A stretch of 24,993 nucleotides of DNA from Pseudomonadota bacterium (GTDB lineage: Bacteria; Desulfobacterota; JAPLJL01), in NCBI GenBank assembly GCA_026388615.1, contig JAPLJL010000023.1, positions 1-24,993 of the forward strand, given 5' to 3'. The notes under the pieces are model-generated. The model did not search any database, was not told where the DNA came from, and saw nothing but the letters and a program-made list of their open reading frames with translations. Of the stretch, positions 1-7,279 are shown in pieces; within the stretch, counting starts at the first letter, position 1, and the number at the start of each line of letters is the position of its first letter. The translations under genes were made by a program, and so were the position numbers.

Positions 1-120
1 GATTTATCCCGTTTATCCCGAGAAGAATCGAGGGAAGCATGTTCGTTTCAATCAGTATAGACATAGCGAGGGACAGCGCCCTCCGGCTCTTTGAACTGTT
101 GGAATCGAAATAGGAAAAAC
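1..120. repeat. Direct repeat copy 1 (upstream of FAD oxidoreductase)
   Basis: This stretch recurs at 1598-1717 with 3 mismatches in 120 bases by eye (positions 80, 105 and 110). It may extend left beyond the window. Its end can be read as the tail DSALRLFELLESK-stop, which resembles the C-terminus of the flavoprotein encoded between the two copies (DAALRLFEILEST-stop). The copy is therefore probably a relic of the 3' end of a paralogous gene. The two copies bracket exactly one gene. Confidence 0.9.
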
Positions 121-182
121 CAGGGCGATCGGACTTCCCCGAGGACAAAAAAGGTCAGACTTAAAAGGAGGGAACCGCGTTT

Positions 183-1583
183 ATGAGCAAAAAGAAAGTA
201 GTTATCATCGGCAGCGGAATCGGCGGATCGGGCGTGGGCGCGCTCCTGGCGCATTCAGGGAATTATGAAGTTTCTCTTTACGAACGCAACAAACTGATCG
301 GCGGACGCTTCGCTTCTTACGAAAAGGACGGCTTTAGATTCGATATCGGGTGCCATTTAATCGCCAATTGTGACAAAGGTAACCTGGGGCGGATTCTCAC
401 CCTGGTAGGTCATCCCGATTGGGTGGAGTGGCATTATGCGGTCAAGCCCGCGCCCGGAATCAACTTCAAGGGCAAGCGGGTGCGCTTCCCCAAGGAAATA
501 GACGGCCTCGGCCTTCCTCCCGAAGAGGTCGGTAAAATCATGGAGTTTTACAACCGGGCCCTGAGCATCCCGGAAGCGGAATACGAGGCTTGGGACAAGC
601 GGAGCGTATATTCCCTGTTGCAGGAGTATACCCAGAACGAAACCGTGCGCTCGGTTTTCAGCCTTTTAAACCGCATTTTTTTCGTCATTTCGGACCGGGA
701 AACCCCGGTCGGCGAGTATGTCCTCTGCACCAAGCAGATGTTGTCGACTCGGAGTAACGGTTATCCCGCGGGCGGAACCGGCAGCGTTCCCGAGGCCTAT
801 GTTAAGAGCATCAAGACTGACGGCGGGCAGGTCTTCCTGAGCACTCCGGTCAGGAGCATCGCGGTGGAAAACGGCGCGGCCCGGGGGATTATCCTGGAAG
901 ACGGGAAGAAGATCGACGCGGATATCGTGATCTCCAACGCCGGCAACAGGCCCACGGTTGATTTCCTGGTGGGCCGCGGGCATTACCGCCCCGAGGTCCT
1001 CGCGCGCCTGGACAAGTACGAATACTCCGGTTGTTTTTCCATGATAAAAATCGCGCTGGATCAGCCGATCTCCGATGAGAAGATGGTGATGTACATCGGG
1101 CGGGATGATATGAGCGTCCTGGATGAGGAACGCCGGGCGGGGATAATCCCCGAGGTGCTGACGGACGTGATGGCGCCGGTGATTTCCAATCTGGATCCGA
1201 AAGCCTGCCCGGAGGGACGCCAGCTCATTATCGCCGGAGGCGGCACCTACCCGATGCCGGAAAAGCCGGACAGCGCCTGGTTCAAGAAACTGGAAGCGTC
1301 CTTGTTTAATGCGGTCAAGATTATTTATCCCGGCATCGAGAAACACATCATGTGGACAAACTTTACCGCCAGCCGGGAAATCGACAATATGTTCGGCGAG
1401 GGCGGCAACATCGTCGGGATCGGCCAGAAAATCGGCCAGGTCGGCCCGGACCGCCCCTTCCTGGTGGACCCCTACGTCAAGAACCTCTACCACTGCAGCG
1501 CGGACTCCGGGGTGCACGGCATCGGCGGTGAACTGGCAGCGGATGCTGCACTCAGGCTTTTCGAGATTCTCGAGTCAACGTAG
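183..1583 (+). CDS. FAD-dependent oxidoreductase, phytoene desaturase/RetSat-like (COG1233 type)
   Basis: The 466-residue protein begins with a Rossmann dinucleotide-binding motif (GSGIGGSG, residues 10-17), then an acidic-end strand (LYER) and the GGR-S-YEKDGFRFDIGCH segment typical of phytoene desaturase and all-trans-retinol saturase relatives. The C-terminal FAD-contact segment (LYHCSADSGVHGIGGELA) is also present. The length fits the family. A GGAGGG site lies about 11 bases before the ATG. The family performs FAD-dependent desaturation or saturation of hydrophobic substrates; the substrate here is unknown. No signal peptide is visible, so it is probably cytoplasmic. The next gene, convergent, is a 4Fe-4S protein, and a similar flavoprotein/4Fe-4S pair occurs at 4.5-6.9 kb, which suggests an electron-transfer partnership. 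The gene lies between two near-identical 120-bp direct repeats. Family assignment is firm; specific function is not. Confidence 0.88.
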   Translation: MSKKKVVIIGSGIGGSGVGALLAHSGNYEVSLYERNKLIGGRFASYEKDGFRFDIGCHLIANCDKGNLGRILTLVGHPDWVEWHYAVKPAPGINFKGKRVRFPKEIDGLGLPPEEVGKIMEFYNRALSIPEAEYEAWDKRSVYSLLQEYTQNETVRSVFSLLNRIFFVISDRETPVGEYVLCTKQMLSTRSNGYPAGGTGSVPEAYVKSIKTDGGQVFLSTPVRSIAVENGAARGIILEDGKKIDADIVISNAGNRPTVDFLVGRGHYRPEVLARLDKYEYSGCFSMIKIALDQPISDEKMVMYIGRDDMSVLDEERRAGIIPEVLTDVMAPVISNLDPKACPEGRQLIIAGGGTYPMPEKPDSAWFKKLEASLFNAVKIIYPGIEKHIMWTNFTASREIDNMFGEGGNIVGIGQKIGQVGPDRPFLVDPYVKNLYHCSADSGVHGIGGELAADAALRLFEILEST

Positions 1584-1597
1584 TATTAACAGCGGCC

Positions 1598-1717
1598 GAT
1601 TTATCCCGTTTATCCCGAGAAGAATCGAGGGAAGCATGTTCGTTTCAATCAGTATAGACATAGCGAGGGACAGCGCGCTCCGGCTCTTTGAATTGTTAGA
1701 ATCGAAATAGGAAAAAC
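1598..1717. repeat. Direct repeat copy 2 (downstream of FAD oxidoreductase)
   Basis: This is the second copy of the repeat at the window start. It begins 14 bases after the flavoprotein stop codon. A short reading frame in it ends ALRLFELLESK-stop, similar to the preceding gene's own C-terminus at protein level but clearly diverged at DNA level. It therefore looks like a leftover 3' end of a paralog rather than a simple copy of this gene's tail. Confidence 0.9.
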
Positions 1718-1745
1718 TGCCGGGGTCGGTCTTCGGTGAGGATTC

Positions 1746-3044
1746 TCAGCGGGCGGCCGAAGAGAGAAGATGATGGGCGTAACCCGGACCCATCCTTAAT
1801 CCCAGGGAAAAAAGATTGGCCGGGGGTCGGCGGTAATTTTTGACCGGCTGCATCGAGAGGGCTTTCGCCGGGCAGAGCGAGGCGCAGACCCCGCACCCGA
1901 TACAGCGTTCCCGGCGGTATTCCCATCCGTTTTCACCCAGAACTTGAGCCCCCATCGGACACTTCTGCTGGCATCGGCCGCAGCGGACGCACTTGCTCTC
2001 ATCCCGCTGGGGCCGGAAATGGGGAGGGGCGATCAGGGCGGGGATGTTGAACTTGTTAATGGTCCGGAGGATGAGGCAGCAGCACCCGCAGCAGGAACAG
2101 GTGTAATTGGGCAAATTGAAATCAATATTTATCGAGAAAGTCGCCAGCCCGGCGGCGTTGGCTTTCATTTTTATGTCCAGGGCTTCGGAACGGTCCACCC
2201 GGCGCTGGAAATTCCGGGAGAGCATGAAATCCGCGACCGGCCCGATCGACATGCAGGTTTCCCGGGGGAGGCCGCAGTCGTGGCCGGCATAGGCCTGGGA
2301 CTGGCGGCACTGGCAGAAGCCCACGCCGAAGCTCGAGTTTTCCTTCAGCATTTCGGTCAGGAGGTCGGAGGGCAGGGCGGCGGGAACGGCGTCGATGGTT
2401 TCATGTACCGGGATGTACCGGATCATGGGGAGGGGTTTGTCCAGATAATTGACCATATAGCCGGTATTGTAAACCCGCTCAAAAAGCTGTCCGAAACGGC
2501 GATGCCATTCATCATCATTTCCGCTCATCATCACCATTTCGAATGTTCCCGGGACGATGGGCATCAGGCCGTAGCGGAAGGGTTCCTCGGGCGCGGTGAA
2601 GGTAAGATTATCCCGGCGGTCGGAAATATAAGAGAGGATCTTTTCCGGCTCACCTTTTCCGAAGACGATCAGGGCCCGTTTTTCGTTAGCCAGGCGGTTG
2701 AGGATGGCGGTGACTTCCTCCAGGGGCCGTTTCGCCTGGCGCGCTACGGAACGCGCGGTTTTACCGTAAATCAGGGGAAGGTATTGAACTATTTCCGCCT
2801 CTTCCGGGGTGTATAAATGGACGATCAGCTCCAGGAGCTCCTGCGAAGGGGGGGGACCGATCAGGATCTTCTGGGAATAAAACTCGACGATTTTAAGGTA
2901 GGCCGGAGTGGCCCCGGGATTGGCGGCGCCCAGTTTCCGGATTTCCTTGAATCCACAGCCGCTGAGGAGGGCGGGATAGGCGGAAGCGGCCAGCGAGAGC
3001 TTCAGGAAATCTCGGCGGTTTAAATTTTGAGAAGATCCCGGCAT
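1746..3044 (-). CDS. Exported (Tat, lipobox) 4Fe-4S dicluster protein with extra cysteine-rich domain
   Basis: The 432-residue protein opens with a twin-arginine signal (NRRDFLKLSLAAS, residues 9-21) running into a lipobox-like LLSGC with Cys30, so export by Tat and possible lipid anchoring are likely. Residues about 55-165 look like a winged-helix-type helical region ending YGLMPIVPGTFE. A CQCR motif follows at 244-247 with Cys257 and Cys264, then CSCCGCCC at 316-323, and finally two ferredoxin motifs, CVRCGRCQQKCP (352-363) and CIGCGVCASLCP (381-392). The middle cysteine domain is shared with the proteins at 6044-6913 and 10050-11135. The role is inferred to be electron transfer, probably with a nearby flavoprotein. 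It converges with the FAD oxidoreductase upstream. The start is ATG, with only a weak AGAAAG ribosome-binding site. The real partner is unknown. Confidence 0.85.
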   Translation of the reverse strand: MPGSSQNLNRRDFLKLSLAASAYPALLSGCGFKEIRKLGAANPGATPAYLKIVEFYSQKILIGPPPSQELLELIVHLYTPEEAEIVQYLPLIYGKTARSVARQAKRPLEEVTAILNRLANEKRALIVFGKGEPEKILSYISDRRDNLTFTAPEEPFRYGLMPIVPGTFEMVMMSGNDDEWHRRFGQLFERVYNTGYMVNYLDKPLPMIRYIPVHETIDAVPAALPSDLLTEMLKENSSFGVGFCQCRQSQAYAGHDCGLPRETCMSIGPVADFMLSRNFQRRVDRSEALDIKMKANAAGLATFSINIDFNLPNYTCSCCGCCCLILRTINKFNIPALIAPPHFRPQRDESKCVRCGRCQQKCPMGAQVLGENGWEYRRERCIGCGVCASLCPAKALSMQPVKNYRRPPANLFSLGLRMGPGYAHHLLSSAAR

Positions 3045-3386
3045 CTTTCTAATCGGAAAATTTTAAATGCGTTGGCAATTCCCTTTTCTTGAAATGTCCT
3101 GATAATTTTATCCTTATAGTTTTATGAAAGGTTGTCAAGAAATTATTCCGAACCGGACAAATGGGATTTATTCCGGGACCCGAGCGGAGGTTGATTCCTT
3201 CCCGCAGTGCTTTTTTTATTTGAGCCCGCTCCCGCAGGGACAGGGGTTATTGCGGCCGACCTTATGCCTGGATTGTAGGGATTGTGCCGGTCCAGCCGGA
3301 AAGTATTTATTGAAAGCCAATCAGTTCTGATATATAAAATATCAATGAATAAAATACCTAATCAAAACCAACCAATACCCATCGCC
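3045..3386. other. Intergenic region between divergent genes
   Basis: About 340 bases separate the start of the exported 4Fe-4S gene (minus) from the start of the TRAP-type binding protein (plus). A good sigma70-type promoter for the rightward gene is visible near its end. A reading frame of 68 codons at 3124 has no ribosome-binding site and no recognisable protein character, so I do not call it. Confidence 0.6.
3310..3338 (+). promoter_or_regulatory. Sigma70-type promoter for TRAP binding protein gene
   Basis: TTGAAA at 3310-3315 and TATAAA at 3333-3338 are separated by 17 bases. That predicts transcription starting near 3345. This argues against the upstream in-frame start at 3282 and for translation from the ATG at 3387, where the signal peptide begins. 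Confidence 0.6.
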
Positions 3387-4421
3387 ATGAAAAAAATCAT
3401 ATTCTGTCTAGCCGTATTTGCTTTCACTTGTTCCATTCTCCCCTCAATTTCCCGGGCCGCCGAGCAGAAAGCCAAATACGTAATGAAAATGGCGGCCATC
3501 TCCCCCAATGGGACCAGCTGGGCCGACTCCGCGGCCAAGGTCAAAGCCTATGTCGAAGAGAAAACCCAGGGGCAGGTAAAGGTTACCTGGTATTTAGGGC
3601 AAGTGATGGGGGATGAACCGGATGAAATCCGGAAAATCAGGCTGGGACAGCTCCAGGGAGCCGGTTTTACCTTGATGGGCATGGGCCAGATTGACCCGGC
3701 CTTCAAGGTTCTGGAAATGCCTTTTTTGCTGCAGAATACCGACGATCTGGATTTGGTGATGGAGAAAATGAAACCGACCTTTGTCCGCATGTTCGAAGCC
3801 AAGGGATTCGTGCTGGCGGGGTTTCTGGATGTGGGGTTTATTTATTTATTCACCCAGGAGCCCATCATCACGCTTGATCAGCTGCCCAAATTCAAAATGT
3901 GGGCCTGGACAACCGAGTCGGTGATGGGCACCTTCCTCCGCCAGGTCGGGTTCCAGAATATTATTACCACCCCGCTGACCGAAACCCTGACCGCCCTTCA
4001 GACGGGGATGGTGAATGCTTTTTATTCCCCTCTTTACGCCGTAGTCGGCCTGCAATGGTATACCCAGGCCAAATACATTTCCAATTTTACCTTCGGCTAC
4101 ACCCCCGCCGCGATCCTGATGGACAAGAAATTCTACGATTCCCTGCCCCCGCAATTCCAAAAAATCGTCATGGACGCCTGGAACCGGTATCTTCCCGAAT
4201 TGGTCCGCCTGACCAGGGAAGAAAACGCCAATGCTTATAAAAACATGCTGGCCCGCGGGATCAAGGTCGGCCAGACCCCGAACGAAGTGATCGAGGAAAT
4301 TCAGAAAAGGGTTTTCCCGCTCCGCCGCGAACTGGCGGGAAAATATTATCCCGAGGAGCTCCTCGCCGAGATTCAAAATATTTTGGATGAGCCAAGCCTC
4401 CGGCAAAAAGAGGCCCGGTAA
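3387..4421 (+). CDS. TRAP-type substrate-binding protein, DctP family (orphan)
   Basis: The 344-residue protein (from Met3387) has a clear Sec signal peptide, MKKIIFCLAVFAF...SISRA, with predicted cleavage before AEQ. The body has DctP-family features: a GQVMGDEPDEIRKIRLGQLQ block (71-90) and TALQTGMVNAFYSPL. It would bind a small ligand in the periplasm and hand it to a TRAP permease, but no DctQ or DctM gene is present here. Where classical TRAP binding proteins have the carboxylate-clamping Arg (KIRV), this one reads KMWAW (Trp172), so the ligand may not be a simple carboxylate held in the usual way. The reading frame extends upstream to 3282, but the promoter and signal peptide place the start at 3387. 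A hairpin-plus-T terminator follows. A second related gene lies at 23215. Confidence 0.85.
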   Translation: MKKIIFCLAVFAFTCSILPSISRAAEQKAKYVMKMAAISPNGTSWADSAAKVKAYVEEKTQGQVKVTWYLGQVMGDEPDEIRKIRLGQLQGAGFTLMGMGQIDPAFKVLEMPFLLQNTDDLDLVMEKMKPTFVRMFEAKGFVLAGFLDVGFIYLFTQEPIITLDQLPKFKMWAWTTESVMGTFLRQVGFQNIITTPLTETLTALQTGMVNAFYSPLYAVVGLQWYTQAKYISNFTFGYTPAAILMDKKFYDSLPPQFQKIVMDAWNRYLPELVRLTREENANAYKNMLARGIKVGQTPNEVIEEIQKRVFPLRRELAGKYYPEELLAEIQNILDEPSLRQKEAR

Positions 4422-4453
4422 ATCTCCGCCAACCGGAAGCCAAGCTGAAAAAA

Positions 4454-4483
4454 GAGGCCCGCGGTCAGGGCCTCGATTTTTTT
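4454..4483 (+). terminator. Rho-independent terminator after TRAP binding protein
   Basis: GAGGCCC (4454-4460) pairs with GGGCCTC (4468-4474) across a 7-base loop. The stem is followed by GATTTTTTTA. It sits 33 bases after the stop codon. Confidence 0.8.
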
Positions 4484-4522
4484 ACCCCATTCAGGATAAT
4501 CGGTGCCCTCCCCCGCCTGTCC

Positions 4523-6019
4523 TCAGTCGATAAGCCCCTGGGCCAGATCGGAGGCGACGATCTCCGAGCACTCGATCCCGCTCTGGGTGTCGAGCTCGGT
4601 CCCGACCCCGTGTCCGCCCCCGGCGCAGTCCCCGGCGAAATACAGGCCCCGGATGGGGGTGCGGATGGAAGGGCGGTTTTTCCCGACCTGGTCGACGGTC
4701 TGGCCGGTGGAAATGGCCGGGCCGAATTCCTTCCCGATCCAGTTGGCGGTGAATTTCGTGTCGAAACGGTCGACCCACATGATGTGCTTTTTCAGGCCGG
4801 GAATCAGTTCGTCCAGGGAGTCCACGATCTCATCCATCCATTTTTCCGGCGGATCCTCCAGCTCGACGTCGGTGGTGGGGCCGGAGGAGCAGGCGGTGAT
4901 CAGCTGTTTTCCGGGGGGCGCGAGCGAGGGGTCGAAATTGCTCGGCACCGGGGCGTAAACCGCCGTCACCTCCGGGAATTTGCCCTGCATGATATTATTG
5001 TAATTTCTTTTCAGGTCGTCGATGGTGATTTTTTCCGGGTCAATGCTTTTGTCCAGAATCCGGGCCCCGAAAAGCGCTCCCGGCGCGAAGATCTTCCGGT
5101 CCAGGGCGATCTTCACCTGGAAGGCCACGCTGGATTTCTTAATCTTCTTCACCTTTTCGCGGTAGATTTCCGGGAAATGCTCCTCCCCCACCAGGCGCAG
5201 GACGCTGTCCCGGAGCGAGGTGGTGCTGACCACCGCCCGGGCGGGAAAGAACCGGCCGCCCTCGACCTCCACACCCTGGACCCGGCCGTTCTCCACCCTG
5301 ATTTTGGTCACCTTGCTCCCGGTCCGGAGGTCCGCCCCCAGGCCCTCGGCGGCCTCCAGGAAGACGGAAGGGATCCGGTGCGCCCCGCCCTGGGGATAGC
5401 TCAAGGATTGTTCCCAGATAACCCGCTTATAGCACCAGATCGCCTCCCCGGCCGAAGCCTCCCAGAAAGGAAGCACGAAAAACAGACCCAGGAGGGCTCC
5501 CAGGTATCCGACCAGGCGCTGGTTTTGCCCGATGTACTGGGACACGAACTCCTCCGCCGAGCGTTCGTTCCATTTTTCGATTTCGGAATCCGGCATCATC
5601 GCCAGGTCATGTAAAAACCTGGAAACCCCCACGAAATCCTTGAGGGAAATGTTCAGTTCCCGGTAAAGCTGAAGATAGAAGATCGGATACCGGTAGAGTT
5701 CCTTGGGCATGATAATGCTGTATCCCATCCCCTTCATGAGGGCCAGGTCGTGAACCTGTTTGAACTGGATCCGGTTCGGGATCCCCAGGCGCCGCTGGAC
5801 CTCCCCGAACGGGCCCCGGTTTCCCCGGGTGAACATGTGCGTGCCGATATCAACCTTGAAACCGTCTTTCTCGTAGTAGGAGCATGATCCCCCGATCTTC
5901 TCGTTTTTCTCGAGGATCAGCGGGTTGAGCCCGGCCTTGGCGAGGAGCGCCCCGCAGGCGCTGCCCCCCATCCCGGTCCCGATTACCGCCACGTCGTATC
6001 CGTTCCTCGAATTTTCCAT
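4523..6019 (-). CDS. FAD-dependent oxidoreductase, phytoene desaturase-like (COG1233 type)
   Basis: The protein (498 residues from the preferred start) begins with VIGTGMGGSACGALLAKAG, a Rossmann FAD motif, followed by LEKNEKIGGSCSYYEKDGFKVDIGTH. It ends with the typical FAD-contact stretch LYFAGDCAGGGHGVGTELDTQ. It is a paralog of the flavoprotein at 183-1583, with the same YEKDGF-DIG-H segment. The frame is open to an ATG at 6037, but the ATG at 6019 has GGAGG 11 bases upstream while 6037 has none, so 6019 is chosen. It starts just downstream of the 4Fe-4S gene on the same strand, so the two are probably co-transcribed. The role is probably FAD-dependent redox chemistry on a hydrophobic or acyl substrate with electrons exchanged with the 4Fe-4S partner. 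The partner role is inference. Confidence 0.88.
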   Translation of the reverse strand: MENSRNGYDVAVIGTGMGGSACGALLAKAGLNPLILEKNEKIGGSCSYYEKDGFKVDIGTHMFTRGNRGPFGEVQRRLGIPNRIQFKQVHDLALMKGMGYSIIMPKELYRYPIFYLQLYRELNISLKDFVGVSRFLHDLAMMPDSEIEKWNERSAEEFVSQYIGQNQRLVGYLGALLGLFFVLPFWEASAGEAIWCYKRVIWEQSLSYPQGGAHRIPSVFLEAAEGLGADLRTGSKVTKIRVENGRVQGVEVEGGRFFPARAVVSTTSLRDSVLRLVGEEHFPEIYREKVKKIKKSSVAFQVKIALDRKIFAPGALFGARILDKSIDPEKITIDDLKRNYNNIMQGKFPEVTAVYAPVPSNFDPSLAPPGKQLITACSSGPTTDVELEDPPEKWMDEIVDSLDELIPGLKKHIMWVDRFDTKFTANWIGKEFGPAISTGQTVDQVGKNRPSIRTPIRGLYFAGDCAGGGHGVGTELDTQSGIECSEIVASDLAQGLID

Positions 6020-6043
6020 AATTCCCGTTTCCTCCATAGAGAG

Positions 6044-6913
6044 TTATTGGATGTTGACCTTGAGTCCGCCCTGCGTGAAGTAGTCCTGGATGGTTCCCTG
6101 CAAGGGGGACTGCAGACTGAGCTTGATGGCTTTCTCCGGACAGTGCGCGGCGCAGAAGCCGCATCCCAGGCAGGCCTGTTCGTCAATCACCACCTGTTTT
6201 CCCTTGAGAGATATGGCGCGGACCGGGCATAGTTTTACGCACTTCCGGCACTGGTTGCAGATTTTATCATCCAGGCCGGCCTTCCAGCCGATCGAGCGGA
6301 AGCGGCCCTTGATGTCCTTTTGACTTGTGTCCCGCACCAGCTTGAAAGCGCCGCAGCAGCAGGGGCAGCAGAAGCAGATCTCCAGCCAGTTCGACACCCC
6401 CTCGTACTTGACCCCCAGGAGAAGCCGCTCCACCTCGATCCACATGGCCTGTCCGATCAGGCCCAGCTCGGCGCCCTTGTCGATGTGGGCCAGGGCTTCT
6501 TCCACGCTGACTTCCCGACCCAGGCGGTTTTTAACGACGCCCTTGGCCCCCTCGCCCAAAAAGATGCAGCCATGATCATGCGGAAAATCATGGCAGTCAT
6601 AAGCCGAGCGGCATAAGCAATGATCCATGACGGACCGATAGCCCGCCTGCCTCACCGCCTGCTTCATCATGTCGATGGGCAGGACGACCCCCTGGGCTTT
6701 ATCGGCGACATCGGCATTGAGATTCAGGGCATAGGTCTGGGTCTTGGCCGGCTGGTCCAACTTGGCCAGTTTTTTCAGCCTGGGCCCGATCACCGGATAA
6801 CCGAGATATGCGCCCGAACTGGTGAACAGCCGGAAAACCCCGAGAAAAGCTTTTCGGCTGGAGCGGGCCATGAATTTTTTAATCGATTTATTGGATTTGG
6901 GCTTGTCCGGCAT
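6044..6913 (-). CDS. 4Fe-4S dicluster protein with CxCR/CxCCxCCC domain
   Basis: The 289-residue protein has a basic, mildly hydrophobic N-terminus (RKAFLGVFRLFTSSGAYLG) and no clear signal peptide. The CLCR motif is at 99-102 with Cys107 and Cys116, followed by CFCCPCCC at 180-187. Two ferredoxin motifs come last: CNQCRKCVKLCP (219-230) and CLGCGFCAAHCP (248-259). It shares the middle cysteine domain with the proteins at 1746-3044 and 10050-11135 but lacks their winged-helix-like N-terminal region. The frame can begin at a TTG at 6931, but the ATG at 6913 has GGAGG 5 bases upstream and is preferred. It is the first gene of an operon with the FAD oxidoreductase that follows. The inferred role is electron transfer to or from that flavoprotein. 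Confidence 0.86.
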   Translation of the reverse strand: MPDKPKSNKSIKKFMARSSRKAFLGVFRLFTSSGAYLGYPVIGPRLKKLAKLDQPAKTQTYALNLNADVADKAQGVVLPIDMMKQAVRQAGYRSVMDHCLCRSAYDCHDFPHDHGCIFLGEGAKGVVKNRLGREVSVEEALAHIDKGAELGLIGQAMWIEVERLLLGVKYEGVSNWLEICFCCPCCCGAFKLVRDTSQKDIKGRFRSIGWKAGLDDKICNQCRKCVKLCPVRAISLKGKQVVIDEQACLGCGFCAAHCPEKAIKLSLQSPLQGTIQDYFTQGGLKVNIQ

Positions 6914-7110
6914 GTTTGCCTCCGATTCCAAGGAATGGATTTCGTTTCAAGCGTAAATAATTAACTGCTGCCCGTTATAAATCAAGACGAAATTCTCTGA
7001 GGGGCGGAGAAGGGGCGGCGGGGCGGCGTTTCCGACCTCCCCTAATATTCCATTCCTTCTTAAAATTTGAATCTGGTGCGGAGGAAATCTATACTCATTA
7101 ATAATTCCGT

Positions 7111-7279
7111 ATGCTTATGGAAATCGAACCACGTCGAAAGCCAAAACTGCTCCTGATCAATCCCGGGGCGGATAAGGACCGTCTCGGCTCGCGCCGGCGG
7201 CGCAAATCCTCCATCGCCCCGCTGAGCCTTCCGCTCCTGGCCGTCCGCGCCGGGGCCCGGTTTGAAATCGAGATCCTCC
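7111..7279 (+). pseudogene. N-terminal fragment of B12-binding radical SAM gene (frame-disrupted)
   Basis: Translation from 7111 gives KPKLLLINPGADKDRLGSRR...SIAPLSLPLLAVRAGARFEIEILHER, the usual first strand and helix of the cobalamin-binding domain of radical SAM proteins. Straight after this, the matching protein continues in another frame (KGAKVVLGGLH...). The frame from 7111 stays open to 7668 but reads as arginine- and proline-rich nonsense. In the intact protein at 12950-14365 about 40 residues separate the equivalent points, so roughly 120 bases and the frame have been lost. Confidence 0.7.

Noticed and set aside
1309..1710. 133-codon frame overlapping the flavoprotein 3' end and entering direct repeat 2
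   Set aside because: Most of it is a frame-shifted shadow of the flavoprotein (Ser/Arg-rich). Only the last residues, inside the repeat, match the flavoprotein tail, and I treat those as a relic.
3124..3330. 68-codon frame in the intergenic region before the TRAP binding protein
   Set aside because: It has no ribosome-binding site and no family character. A promoter for the downstream gene overlaps its end.
3282..3386. Upstream start for the first TRAP binding protein
   Set aside because: It would put 35 residues before a clear signal peptide, and the best promoter lies inside that extension.
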